Source of the DNA: Lachnospiraceae bacterium
GTDB taxonomy: Bacteria > Bacillota > Clostridia > Lachnospirales > Lachnospiraceae
Direction: 5' to 3'
NCBI GenBank assembly: GCA_017938405.1
Contig: JAGBBP010000020.1
Location: forward strand, 1 to 64,000
Length of the DNA: 64,000 nt
A program made the position numbers and the translations under genes. Positions within the stretch are counted from its first letter, which is position 1; each line of letters begins with the position of its first letter. Shown one piece after another: positions 52,393-59,420 of this stretch. The notes beneath the pieces are model-generated. The model was not told the DNA's origin. It saw only the letters and a list, made by a program, of their open reading frames with translations, and made no database searches.

Positions 52393-53028
52393 ATGAGCAA
52401 AAAAGGCATTATTTTTGATATGGACGGTACCTTATGGGATTCCGCAGAAGGCGTGGCAAAGTCCTGGACCCGGATTGTGAACCGGGAATATGATAAGAGT
52501 CGCGTGATTACGGTGGAAGATATTCACGGGGTCATGGGGAAAACCATGGATAAAATTGCGGAGGAGCTTTTTCCGGAGCTTTCGGAAGAGCCGCGTTTGG
52601 AACTTTTAAAAAAATGCTGTGATGATGAGAATGCCTATCTGCGGGAGCACGGCGGCGTGTTGTACCCGGAGCTGGAGGCGACGCTTACGGAGCTAAAGAA
52701 GGAGTATCCGTTGTATATTGTCAGTAACTGCCAGAGTGGCTATATCGAGGCATTTTTAGAACATTATGGGTTCGGGCATTATTTTGAGGACATTGAGTGC
52801 TTCGGAAACAACGGATTGCAAAAGGGGGAAAATATCCGCAGACTGGCGGAACGAAACGGCCTGACGGAGGCGGTATATGTGGGAGATATTCAAGGTGATT
52901 ATGATGCCACCATGGAGGCAGGTTTTACATTTATCCATGCGGCTTACGGCTTTGGAAAAATCAATGCGGAAACACCGGTGATCCGCAGCTTTTCCGAACT
53001 GCCGGATGTGGTGAAAAAGGTGTTATAA
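52393..53028 (+). CDS. HAD-superfamily phosphatase
   Basis: The 211-residue protein has motif I FDMDGTLWDS near 8-17, motif II IVSNCQSG near 110, a Lys in GNNGLQKGENI near 140, and motif IV YVGDIQGDYDATMEAG near 160. A helical C1 cap separates motifs I and II. It resembles phosphoglycolate phosphatase-like HADs with unknown substrate, and it is not closely similar to the HAD at 29917. The start follows GAGGGAGAG. Confidence 0.9.
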   Translation: MSKKGIIFDMDGTLWDSAEGVAKSWTRIVNREYDKSRVITVEDIHGVMGKTMDKIAEELFPELSEEPRLELLKKCCDDENAYLREHGGVLYPELEATLTELKKEYPLYIVSNCQSGYIEAFLEHYGFGHYFEDIECFGNNGLQKGENIRRLAERNGLTEAVYVGDIQGDYDATMEAGFTFIHAAYGFGKINAETPVIRSFSELPDVVKKVL

Positions 53029-53085
53029 GAGGTTTGGCAACTTTGATTTCGTATTATTATGTTTTTCTTAAATTTAAGATAAGAC

Positions 53086-53114
53086 TCGACAAATCCGTAA
53101 AAATGCGTTAAGAT
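53086..53114 (+). promoter_or_regulatory. Promoter of the paired lipoprotein genes
   Basis: TCGACA (53086-53091), 17-bp spacer, TAAGAT (53109-53114), 41 bp before the first lipoprotein start. Confidence 0.7.
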
Positions 53115-53155
53115 GGTAACGTAATAAAATTTCATAAAGGGGAGAGAGGTTATAC

Positions 53156-54097
53156 ATGAAAACAAAACGAGTATTGGCAATGTTACTGGTTATGCTTTTG
53201 ACGGTTGCAATGACAGGCTCGCTTGCGGGCTGTAGTTCCGCAGACGATGAAGGAAACAAGAAGGTGGAGTCACAGCAGGAGGGAAAAGATACCGGAAAAA
53301 CCGATGGTGACGTAGCGGCAACGTCTACGCCTGTGCCGACGGCGACTCCGGAACCGACCGCAACCCCGGAACCGACATCTACACCTGTACCGACACCGAC
53401 GCCGGAAGTACTTCCGACCGTAGCGGAGTTGTTTGCGGCAAACGAAGATATGAGTGGCGATAATCGGAAGACGACGATGGAAATGGCCTACACAGCGATG
53501 AACGGCACCGAAGAAGTTCAGGTAAGTGCGAAGTTTGTAGAAGAGGTTTATGAGAATGTTTCCCATAAAAAGCAAGAGATGGTTGCAACTATGATGGGAC
53601 AATCCCAAAGGATGATGGATGATATTTATTATGTAGATGAGGAAGCAACCGGTCAGAGAACCGAATATTTCTATCATGTGGCAGAAAGAAAATGGACAAA
53701 GTCTCAGTATGCGTACACTGCTCCGGAAGAGGATGCAGAAGATGAGGAGGAAGACGGAGAAGGCGGTTCTGCGTTAAGACGTATGGTGAATACCCAGGTA
53801 ACAAGGGACGGAGACTTCTATTACCTGATTGGGGATATGAGCAATGAGGATGTATCCGAATTGACCGATGTTATGAGCGGAATGGGTATAAGTGCCGATT
53901 TTGTGGTGTGCGAGATGAAGTTTGATGCAAACACCAAGAAGTTTCTTTCCGCAGTAATAACGGTGAAGTTGGAGGAAGGACAGACGACAATCGATGGCGT
54001 TGGTATGTCGATGGAGACGTTTGTCGCAACGATAGAGGGGCTTTCGGAGCCGATTGTAATTCCGCAGGAAGCACTTGCGGCTGAGCTTGCGGAATAG
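53156..54097 (+). CDS. Lipoprotein with Thr/Pro stalk, paralogue of the next gene
   Basis: This 313-residue protein has a lipoprotein signal ending GSLAGC (Cys24), a Thr/Pro stalk (about 55-83; TATPEPTATPEPT), then a beta-rich domain from about 90 to 313. The outer domain reads AANEDMSGDNRKTTMEM, then DDIYYVDEEATGQRTEYFY and DFYYLIGDM, resembling the LolA/DUF6612-type folds seen in Clostridia lipoproteins, a guess by pattern. About two thirds of its length aligns by eye with the next gene. Its role is unknown; the lipid anchor and stalk place it outside the membrane. Confidence 0.75.
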   Translation: MKTKRVLAMLLVMLLTVAMTGSLAGCSSADDEGNKKVESQQEGKDTGKTDGDVAATSTPVPTATPEPTATPEPTSTPVPTPTPEVLPTVAELFAANEDMSGDNRKTTMEMAYTAMNGTEEVQVSAKFVEEVYENVSHKKQEMVATMMGQSQRMMDDIYYVDEEATGQRTEYFYHVAERKWTKSQYAYTAPEEDAEDEEEDGEGGSALRRMVNTQVTRDGDFYYLIGDMSNEDVSELTDVMSGMGISADFVVCEMKFDANTKKFLSAVITVKLEEGQTTIDGVGMSMETFVATIEGLSEPIVIPQEALAAELAE

Positions 54098-54125
54098 ATA
54101 AAAGTACAAAGGAGAAATGATACAC

Positions 54126-55679
54126 ATGAAGGCAAAGAGATTTTTAGCAATGTTACTGGTCATGATTCTGACGGTTGCGATGACAGGCTCGCTTGTGGGC
54201 TGCAGTTCGTCGGACAGCGAGGCGGACAAGAAGGTGGAGTCGCAGCAGGAGGAAAAGGATACCGGGAAGAAGGATTCCGATGCGGAGGCAACGTCTACGC
54301 CTCTGCCGACGGCGACCCCGGAGCCGACTGCGACGCCGGAACCGACCGCGACACCTGTACCGACACCTACGCCGGAAGTACTTCCGACCGCAGAGGAATT
54401 GATTGCGGCAAACGAAGATATGATTGGCGACAATCGGAAGATGACGATGGAATTTTCTTACAAGGCTTCGGATGCAACCGGAGCAATGACAATGTCCATC
54501 AAGTCCGAGGAAGTTACTTACGGGAATACCATACATGAGGTGGGTGAAATTTCCGTCAGTATGCTGGGAATCTCTGAGACTACCGTACAGGATATGTATT
54601 ATGTAGATGATGAAGAAACAGGCCTGAGAACCGAGTATGCTTATGATGAAGAAGAAGGAAAATGGGTAAAGTCCCAATATGCGTACATTGATTTGGAAGA
54701 GGATGGCGAGGAAGACGACGAGGAAGTGTCTCCGTTTGAAGAACTGAGTGATGCGACGGTAACAAAAGACGGCGATTTTTATTACTTGAACGGAGCGCTA
54801 CAGAAAAGCGATGTTGCCGAGTTAACCGATGCCATGGGCGTAGACGGAATGGCTGCCGATACGGTAAACTGCGAAATGAAATTTGACGCGAAGACAAAGG
54901 AACTCCTTTCTGCGAATGTTACGGTTAAGTTTGCGGTAGAGGAAGTGGACGGAGTGTCTATAAGTGCCGACGACCTGGTTGTAAAGATAGAAAAAGTGAC
55001 GGAACCGATTGTAATTCCGGAAGAAGCGCTGGCAGCAGAGTCTGACGTAGAGGTAGACATCGATTGGGAAGTAACCGAGGGTGATGACGAGGAAGATACC
55101 GATGACGAAGAGGACGCCGACGATACGACGGTAGAAGTTCCGGAACCGGACAAGTATGCAAAGTCCGAAATGCCGAAGGGCTGGGACGGCTGGTATGATG
55201 AGTACAACTGTAAGAGCGGCAGCTTTTTGATGTGGAGCGATGCGCTTGTTACTGAAATACCGGTTACCATATACGAAAAAGAAAATTGGTATTTTGATAA
55301 CCAGTACGAGTATTCCTTGTATTTGGCGGTAGATGATCCGGCAATCTGCGATTATGCACCGGCGTATCAGGTAGATTACGGTGATTCCGGCGTGTCGACT
55401 TCTGGAAACTTGGAGAGAGCCATGGCAGAGCTTGTTACCAGAGACTACACGGAGACAAAGGGATTGTCCGATGTGGTTCCGATTGTATGTAACGGAAAGC
55501 AGTGCTTCTATTTGGATGTCAGCTCTTATGAGAATGTATTTAGCTATATAATTTTTCAGGATATCGGAATGGAATCCTTTGTTGAAATTGCAATTACAAC
55601 CTATGATAATTCCGATCCGTTGACGGTGATTCAGAAGTTCCTGCTGGACACTTCCCAAAGCGAAGGACAGGAGATTTAA
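54126..55679 (+). CDS. Larger paralogous lipoprotein with an extra C-terminal domain
   Basis: The 517-residue protein repeats the signal (GSLVGC, Cys24), Thr/Pro stalk and beta domain of the preceding gene. It then adds an acidic hinge (about 325-340; DDEEDTDDEEDADD) and a C-terminal domain of about 165 residues (GWDGWYDEYNCKSGSFLMWS to the end) with no family I recognise. The tandem arrangement 28 bp apart suggests duplication followed by fusion. The start at 54126 aligns with the paralogue; an ATG at 54117 is only two bases from GGAG. A bidirectional terminator follows. Confidence 0.75.
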   Translation: MKAKRFLAMLLVMILTVAMTGSLVGCSSSDSEADKKVESQQEEKDTGKKDSDAEATSTPLPTATPEPTATPEPTATPVPTPTPEVLPTAEELIAANEDMIGDNRKMTMEFSYKASDATGAMTMSIKSEEVTYGNTIHEVGEISVSMLGISETTVQDMYYVDDEETGLRTEYAYDEEEGKWVKSQYAYIDLEEDGEEDDEEVSPFEELSDATVTKDGDFYYLNGALQKSDVAELTDAMGVDGMAADTVNCEMKFDAKTKELLSANVTVKFAVEEVDGVSISADDLVVKIEKVTEPIVIPEEALAAESDVEVDIDWEVTEGDDEEDTDDEEDADDTTVEVPEPDKYAKSEMPKGWDGWYDEYNCKSGSFLMWSDALVTEIPVTIYEKENWYFDNQYEYSLYLAVDDPAICDYAPAYQVDYGDSGVSTSGNLERAMAELVTRDYTETKGLSDVVPIVCNGKQCFYLDVSSYENVFSYIIFQDIGMESFVEIAITTYDNSDPLTVIQKFLLDTSQSEGQEI

Positions 55680-55691
55680 GTGATTAACGAA

Positions 55692-55728
55692 GAAAGCTGT
55701 GTTGCTCTTTTGAGTGACACAGCTTTTT
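55692..55728. terminator. Bidirectional terminator between lipoprotein and broken cyclase gene
   Basis: AAAGCTGTGT and ACACAGCTTT form a 10-bp stem with a loop of about 15 nt and a TTTTT tail. Confidence 0.85.
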
Positions 55729-55748
55729 AAGAAGGATAAGGAAAAGTG

Positions 55749-56547
55749 TCATTGTCTTTGCGACTCCTTGCTTCTCTTTTTATTTGCGTACATACGCTCG
55801 TCGGCAGCCTTCACAACCGTAAGGATGTCGGAACCCTTTCCAAGGGCATATCCCACGGCTACACTGAACAGAAACGGTTCGGATTCGTTTGCTTCCTGTA
55901 CCTGCTGTAGAATGTTTGCGGCCATCTTTGACATTTGCTCCGGTGACGGATTGTCGGTAATGGTAACAAACTCGTCTCCGCCGATACGATAGACACGACA
56001 GGACTCGGAGGCTTCCGCAAGGAGCATGGAGGAAAGCTTCCCGATGGCCCGGTCGCCCATGGCATGGCCGAATTTATCGTTGATTTTTCAAGTCGCAAAT
56101 GCCGTAATAAAAACTGAAGATGGAGCTGAGGGTGATGGTAATCAGATTTACGGCATAGGCATACCAGATAACCACCTTCTTGCGGTACTGAACCGCATAC
56201 AACAGCGGGAACACATACAAAAGAACCGCATGATAGGACAAAGTGGAAATAATCACCGCGGAAACCATACATAACAGAAAAAGGAGAAAATACTTAATCC
56301 ACGGCATAGAAAGCTTTCCCCGCAGCAAAATAAAAAACGGAGGGAAAAAGAGTATTATATTTGCCAGAAACGCAATGCTGGTCAACGTCTTATCCACTTC
56401 AAAAAAGCCAATCATGGTCAAAACCCACACCAAGGCAACCGCCAGCAGAAACCAGATAAAGCCCTTTAACGTATTTTTGTTGGCAGCAATTTCCTGATAG
56501 AGGAGCTCTTGTTCGTATTGGGTTTTGAAATCATCCACTTGTTTCAT
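55749..56547 (-). pseudogene. Degraded membrane diguanylate cyclase (internal deletion and frameshift)
   Basis: Two frames make up one broken gene. The 5' part (56074-56547) encodes about 150 residues with five or six TM segments, ending in a few out-of-frame residues. The 3' part (55749 to about 56091) encodes the second half of a GGDEF domain: INDKFGHAMGDRA, YRIGGDEFVTI, FSVAVGYALG and DERMYANKKRS. The first half of the GGDEF domain, including the usual DxLTGLxNRR and the first metal Asp, is absent at the junction near 56088, so this is a deletion and not a single-base error. c-di-GMP synthesis is not expected. An internal ATG at 56060 could yield a 103-residue GGDEF fragment. Confidence 0.8.
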
Positions 56548-56642
56548 TTTGGCACCTCCTGTTCGTTCTATAGGTAATTATTCCTATTGGTTTTATTATA
56601 TCGTGTTTTGGGAGAGATTTCAAGGTGTTGAGGGAAGTTCAC

Positions 56643-56671
56643 GCATAATCTCCCGTTTTTTCCGCATACTA
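56643..56671 (+). promoter_or_regulatory. Sigma-G/sigma-F-type forespore promoter of spoVT
   Basis: GCATA (56643-56647), 17-bp spacer, CATACTA (56665-56671). These fit the GHATR and CATNHTA elements of sigma-G promoters, and spoVT of Bacillus subtilis is sigma-G dependent. Confidence 0.8.
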
Positions 56672-56714
56672 ACTCCACAACAATGATTTGGAAAAATCGA
56701 AAGGAGCAGTAGCA

Positions 56715-57260
56715 ATGAAAGCAACGGGAATCGTAAGAAGAATAGATGACTTAGGCCGTGTGGTAGTACCGAAGGAAATCAGAAGGACTTTAAGAATCAG
56801 GGAGGGAGACCCGCTGGAAATTTTTACCGACCGTGAGGGGGAGATTATTTTAAAGAAGTATTCTCCCATCGGAGAACTTAGCTTGTTTGCGAAGCAGTTT
56901 GCGGAATCCATGGCCCAGACCACGGGACATATTGCGGTGATTGCGGACAGGGACCAGTTTATTGCCATGGCAGGGACAAACAAGAAGGAGCTGTTGGCAA
57001 AGTCTGTCAGCAGAGAGCTGGAAACCTTGATGACCGACAGAGAGAGCATTGTGGCAACCAAGGGTGAAAAGGGATATATTCCGGTAAGCTCCGAGGCGGA
57101 CGAGTACGAGCAGCAGGTCATTGCGCCGATTATCAGCGAAGGTGACGTTATCGGTGCGGTAATGATTCTTTCCAAAGACAAGAAGGAGCGTTTCGGTAAC
57201 ATGGAATTGAAAATTGCCGGAACCGCGGCAGCGTTTTTGGGAAGACAAATGGAGCAGTAG
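56715..57260 (+). CDS. spoVT: Stage V sporulation protein T
   Basis: The 181-residue protein has an N-terminal AbrB/SpoVT swapped-hairpin DNA-binding domain (MKATGIVRRIDDLGRVVVP, then EIRRTLRIREGDPLEIFTD to about 50) and a C-terminal GAF-like domain (AQTTGHIAVIADRDQFIAM to the end). It regulates late forespore genes and spore germination properties. Upstream lies a sigma-G-type promoter. The start at 56715 follows AAAGGAG; the upstream in-frame TTG at 56688 is within the leader. Confidence 0.95.
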   Translation: MKATGIVRRIDDLGRVVVPKEIRRTLRIREGDPLEIFTDREGEIILKKYSPIGELSLFAKQFAESMAQTTGHIAVIADRDQFIAMAGTNKKELLAKSVSRELETLMTDRESIVATKGEKGYIPVSSEADEYEQQVIAPIISEGDVIGAVMILSKDKKERFGNMELKIAGTAAAFLGRQMEQ

Positions 57261-57381
57261 GGTTTTCCGGTCAATTATGCAAAAATTCCCTTGGGACAGG
57301 TCTGTTTTCTTACATTAGGAAAACGGCTTGTTTGACAAGGGGATTTTTTTGGGATTATTCCAAGGAAATGGCGCAGAACAC

Positions 57382-57410
57382 TTGACAAATCAAGCGTTTG
57401 GGGGTATAAA
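57382..57410 (+). promoter_or_regulatory. Sigma-A promoter of hup
   Basis: TTGACA (57382-57387), 17-bp spacer, TATAAA (57405-57410), 37 bp before the start codon. Confidence 0.85.
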
Positions 57411-57446
57411 TAGAGTATCTAATACTTTTCGAGGAGGGAATTTTAC

Positions 57447-57722
57447 ATGAACAAGGCAGAGTTAGTAGCAGCAATTGCAGAGAACGCTGGATTATCCAAG
57501 AAGGATTCCGAGAAGGCTTTAGCAGCTTTCGTTAGCGTAGTAACTGATGAGTTAAAGAAGGGCGAGAAGGTTCAGTTAGTTGGATTCGGTACTTTCGAAG
57601 TATCCGCTAGACCGGCAAGAACCGGTAGAAATCCGCAGACCAAGAAGACCATCACCATCCCGGCTTCCAAGGCTCCGAAGTTCAAGGCTGGTAAGGCATT
57701 AAAGGATACCGTTAACGCATAA
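57447..57722 (+). CDS. hup: DNA-binding protein HU
   Basis: The 91-residue protein is a standard [17 protein letters not shown] start, [21 protein letters not shown] in the saddle, then the DNA-intercalating arm with [15 protein letters not shown] and the conserved Pro, and the [12 protein letters not shown] end. It bends and compacts DNA as a homodimer. Codon use is strongly biased toward GAA/AAG and TTA, as in highly expressed genes. Ribosome site GAGGAGGG. Confidence 0.97.
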   Translation: MNKAELVAAIAENAGLSKKDSEKALAAFVSVVTDELKKGEKVQLVGFGTFEVSARPARTGRNPQTKKTITIPASKAPKFKAGKALKDTVNA

Positions 57723-57752
57723 GTTAATGTTGCTTGATTGCTAAGTGATGAT

Positions 57753-57784
57753 AAAGGATCGCCTTTTTGGGCGGTCCTTTTTTC
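57753..57784 (+). terminator. hup terminator
   Basis: AAAGGATCGCC and GGCGGTCCTTT form an 11-bp stem with one G-T pair and loop TTTTTG, followed by a T tract that runs into element C. Confidence 0.9.
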
Positions 57785-57917
57785 GGGTAGGCAAAGTGAG
57801 TATGCGAGCAAACTGCGTGAGCTTGCTCACATGCAGTGGCGCAGTCATGCGAACGCGCCCGCGACGTAGCGACGAAGTCGCGGAGTTCGGGGGCAAGTGC
57901 ATAGCACTGCCTACCCG
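57784..57917. repeat. Multi-hairpin palindrome, element C
   Basis: CGGGTAGGCA (57784-57793) and TGCCTACCCG (57908-57917) are a perfect 10-bp inverted repeat. They enclose GTGAG/CTCAC inside CTGC/GCAG (57813-57836) and CGCGAC/GTCGCG (57860-57882). The architecture resembles elements A, B and D, but the arms are short and I find no shared right-arm motif. It starts in the hup terminator T tract and ends 26 bp before rqcP. Confidence 0.7.
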
Positions 57918-57943
57918 AAGAGGTTGTGAGGAAGGAGAAAACA

Positions 57944-58183
57944 ATGCGGTTAGACAAGTTTTTAAAGGTGTCCCGTCTGATTAAGCGCAGAACCGTGGCA
58001 AACGATGCCTGTGATGCGGGACGTGTGATGATTAACGATAAGCCGGCTAAGGCTTCCGCTAACGTAAAGGTGGGAGACGTGATTGAGATCGGCTTCGGTG
58101 GTAAGGCGGTACGGGTGGAAGTGCTGGATATTCAGGAGACCACAAAGAAGGATGAAGCCAAAGAGTTGTTCCGTTATTTATAA
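57944..58183 (+). CDS. rqcP: S4-domain RNA-binding protein RqcP (YabO)
   Basis: The 79-residue protein is essentially one S4 domain: MRLDKFLKVSRLIKRRTVAN, then GRVMINDKPAKASANVKVGD. RqcP helps ribosome-associated quality control by supporting poly-alanine tailing of stalled chains on the 50S subunit. Its position after hup and before yabP is conserved in sporulating Firmicutes. The start at 57944 follows GGAAGGAG; an in-frame upstream ATG at 57926 would include that site. Confidence 0.92.
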   Translation: MRLDKFLKVSRLIKRRTVANDACDAGRVMINDKPAKASANVKVGDVIEIGFGGKAVRVEVLDIQETTKKDEAKELFRYL

Positions 58184-58231
58184 AAAGGTACTGGGGACCG
58201 GCCCCGGCGCATAGAATATAAGAAAAAGCGT

Positions 58232-58528
58232 ATGGGGCACGGTATGGAACAAAAACAGGAGCTGGGGACGCATAAGCTTTCCTTAATCGGAAGAAAGACA
58301 TTGACCCTTTCCGGTGTAAAGGAAGTGATTTCCTTTGATGCCAAGGAAGTGATTTTGGAGACGGTGCAGGGAATGTTGCTGCTCCGGGGCGATGAAATGA
58401 ATGTGACAAGACTTCTGGTGGAAAAGGGTGAAGTGGATTTAGAAGGGCGCATTGACAGCCTGATTTATACCGAACGGGGAAAGGGAGCAAAACGGTCGGA
58501 ATCTTTTGCGAAGCGTTTGTTCGGCTAG
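58232..58528 (+). CDS. yabP: Sporulation protein YabP
   Basis: The 98-residue protein has the YabP signature: HKLSLIGRKTLTLSGVKEVISFD followed by VILETVQGMLLLRGDEMNVTRL and a C-terminal basic tail. YabP and YabQ are mother-cell proteins required for spore cortex assembly. An in-frame ATG at 58244 is an alternative start; neither has a strong ribosome site. A GGGG/CCCC hairpin lies just upstream at 58193-58205. Confidence 0.85.
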   Translation: MGHGMEQKQELGTHKLSLIGRKTLTLSGVKEVISFDAKEVILETVQGMLLLRGDEMNVTRLLVEKGEVDLEGRIDSLIYTERGKGAKRSESFAKRLFG

Positions 58529-58540
58529 GAGGGCGGTTCT

Positions 58541-58999
58541 ATGAATCAGGCAATGGTCGGCGATGTGCGGTTCTTTCTGGCATCGGTTTTGCTTGGAACC
58601 GCAGCTGCCTTTTGTTACGATTTACTGCGGGTGTGGCGCAGGTTTTACAAGCAGTCTTTGTTTTTTGTATCTTTACAGGATTTTGTATATTGGTTTTTGT
58701 TGGGGTTTGCCGGTTTTCGGCTGACTTACAGTTATAATGCGGGGACGCTTCGTCTGTTCGTTTTTCTGGGAATCGGTCTCGGAGCGCTTTTGTACATGGT
58801 TACCTTAGGGCGTTTTGTTGTAAAATACGGTCTGAAGCTGTTGCGGCTGTTGACCGCTCCGTTACAAAAGGGATTGCTTTTTTTGAAAAAACAAGGTAAA
58901 CTGGTAAGTAGAAGATGGTCGCGACGAAAGAAGCGAAAGGAACAGGGAAGGATGGATGCGCTTGCGTCAAAGAAAAGAAAAGAGAAAAACAGGTCTTAA
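58541..58999 (+). CDS. yabQ: Spore cortex protein YabQ
   Basis: The 152-residue protein has four hydrophobic segments (about 8-24, 40-57, 66-83 and 95-115 borderline) and a strongly basic C-terminal tail (SRRWSRRKKRKEQG). YabQ is an integral membrane protein needed for cortex formation in Bacillus subtilis. It starts 12 bp after yabP with AGGAGGG. Its last 44 bases overlap the divIC-like gene in another frame. Confidence 0.88.
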   Translation: MNQAMVGDVRFFLASVLLGTAAAFCYDLLRVWRRFYKQSLFFVSLQDFVYWFLLGFAGFRLTYSYNAGTLRLFVFLGIGLGALLYMVTLGRFVVKYGLKLLRLLTAPLQKGLLFLKKQGKLVSRRWSRRKKRKEQGRMDALASKKRKEKNRS

Positions 59000-59270
59000 G
59001 CTCCTTTTGGTGGTTGTGCTTTTGATGTGCGGCGTCTTGACCTACAGCACGGGAAAGGCAAAAGTAGAGGAGCGGGAGAAGATACAAGAGAAAATTGCCT
59101 TGGAAAATCGTCTTGCCTCCGAAAAGGAACGGCATGAGGAATTGGAAGAGGAGACGGCGTATCGGCAGACAAAGAGTTATTGGCTGGAGCTGGCGCGGAA
59201 GCTTGGTCTGGTTATGCCGGATGAGGTACTGCTTCGGGAAGAGAGTAATGCTTCCGGAAGTGAAAATTAA
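58956..59270 (+). CDS. divIC: DivIC/FtsB-family septum protein
   Basis: The 104-residue protein has a short basic head, one TM (about 14-30) and an extracellular coiled coil (EEREKIQEKIALENRLASEKE), ending with the KSYWLELARKLGLVMPDEV motif of DivIC/FtsB proteins. It joins DivIB and FtsL at the division septum. It overlaps the 3' end of yabQ by 44 bp, a conserved arrangement. The start is chosen to include the basic head. Confidence 0.88.
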   Translation: MRLRQRKEKRKTGLKLLLVVVLLMCGVLTYSTGKAKVEEREKIQEKIALENRLASEKERHEELEEETAYRQTKSYWLELARKLGLVMPDEVLLREESNASGSEN

Positions 59271-59350
59271 GTCGACTTTTTTAGGATTCGGGTTCGTGTA
59301 CGGACTTCGGGTCCTTTTTTGTCGTTCGTTTTTTGAAAATGAGGAAGGAA

Positions 59351-59384
59351 TTCGACAGACAGGCCACGGTTTTTGTGCTAGAAT
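59351..59384 (+). promoter_or_regulatory. Spo0A-type promoter of spoIIE with 21-bp spacing
   Basis: TTCGACA (59351-59357) is a perfect Spo0A box. Its TCGACA would serve as the -35 element, 21 bp from TAGAAT (59379-59384). The same unusual 21-bp spacing with an overlapping 0A box is known for spoIIG and spoIIE of Bacillus subtilis. Confidence 0.82.
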
Positions 59385-59420
59385 CTCTTGCAAAAAGGAC
59401 AGGCAGGAGGAGATGCGACA

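Noticed and set aside
56060..56110. A single sequencing error splitting the diguanylate cyclase
   Set aside because: Restoring the frame would still leave out the first half of the GGDEF domain, so a real deletion is required.
57261..57446. Possible small gene or RNA between spoVT and hup
   Set aside because: Only the hup promoter is supported. A weak GTTTTC/GAAAAC hairpin near 57305 has no T tract and no associated frame.
58193..58217. Sigma-E-type promoter before yabP (CATAGAAT)
   Set aside because: A -10-like match exists, but no matching -35 element is found 14-15 bp upstream, so it was not annotated.
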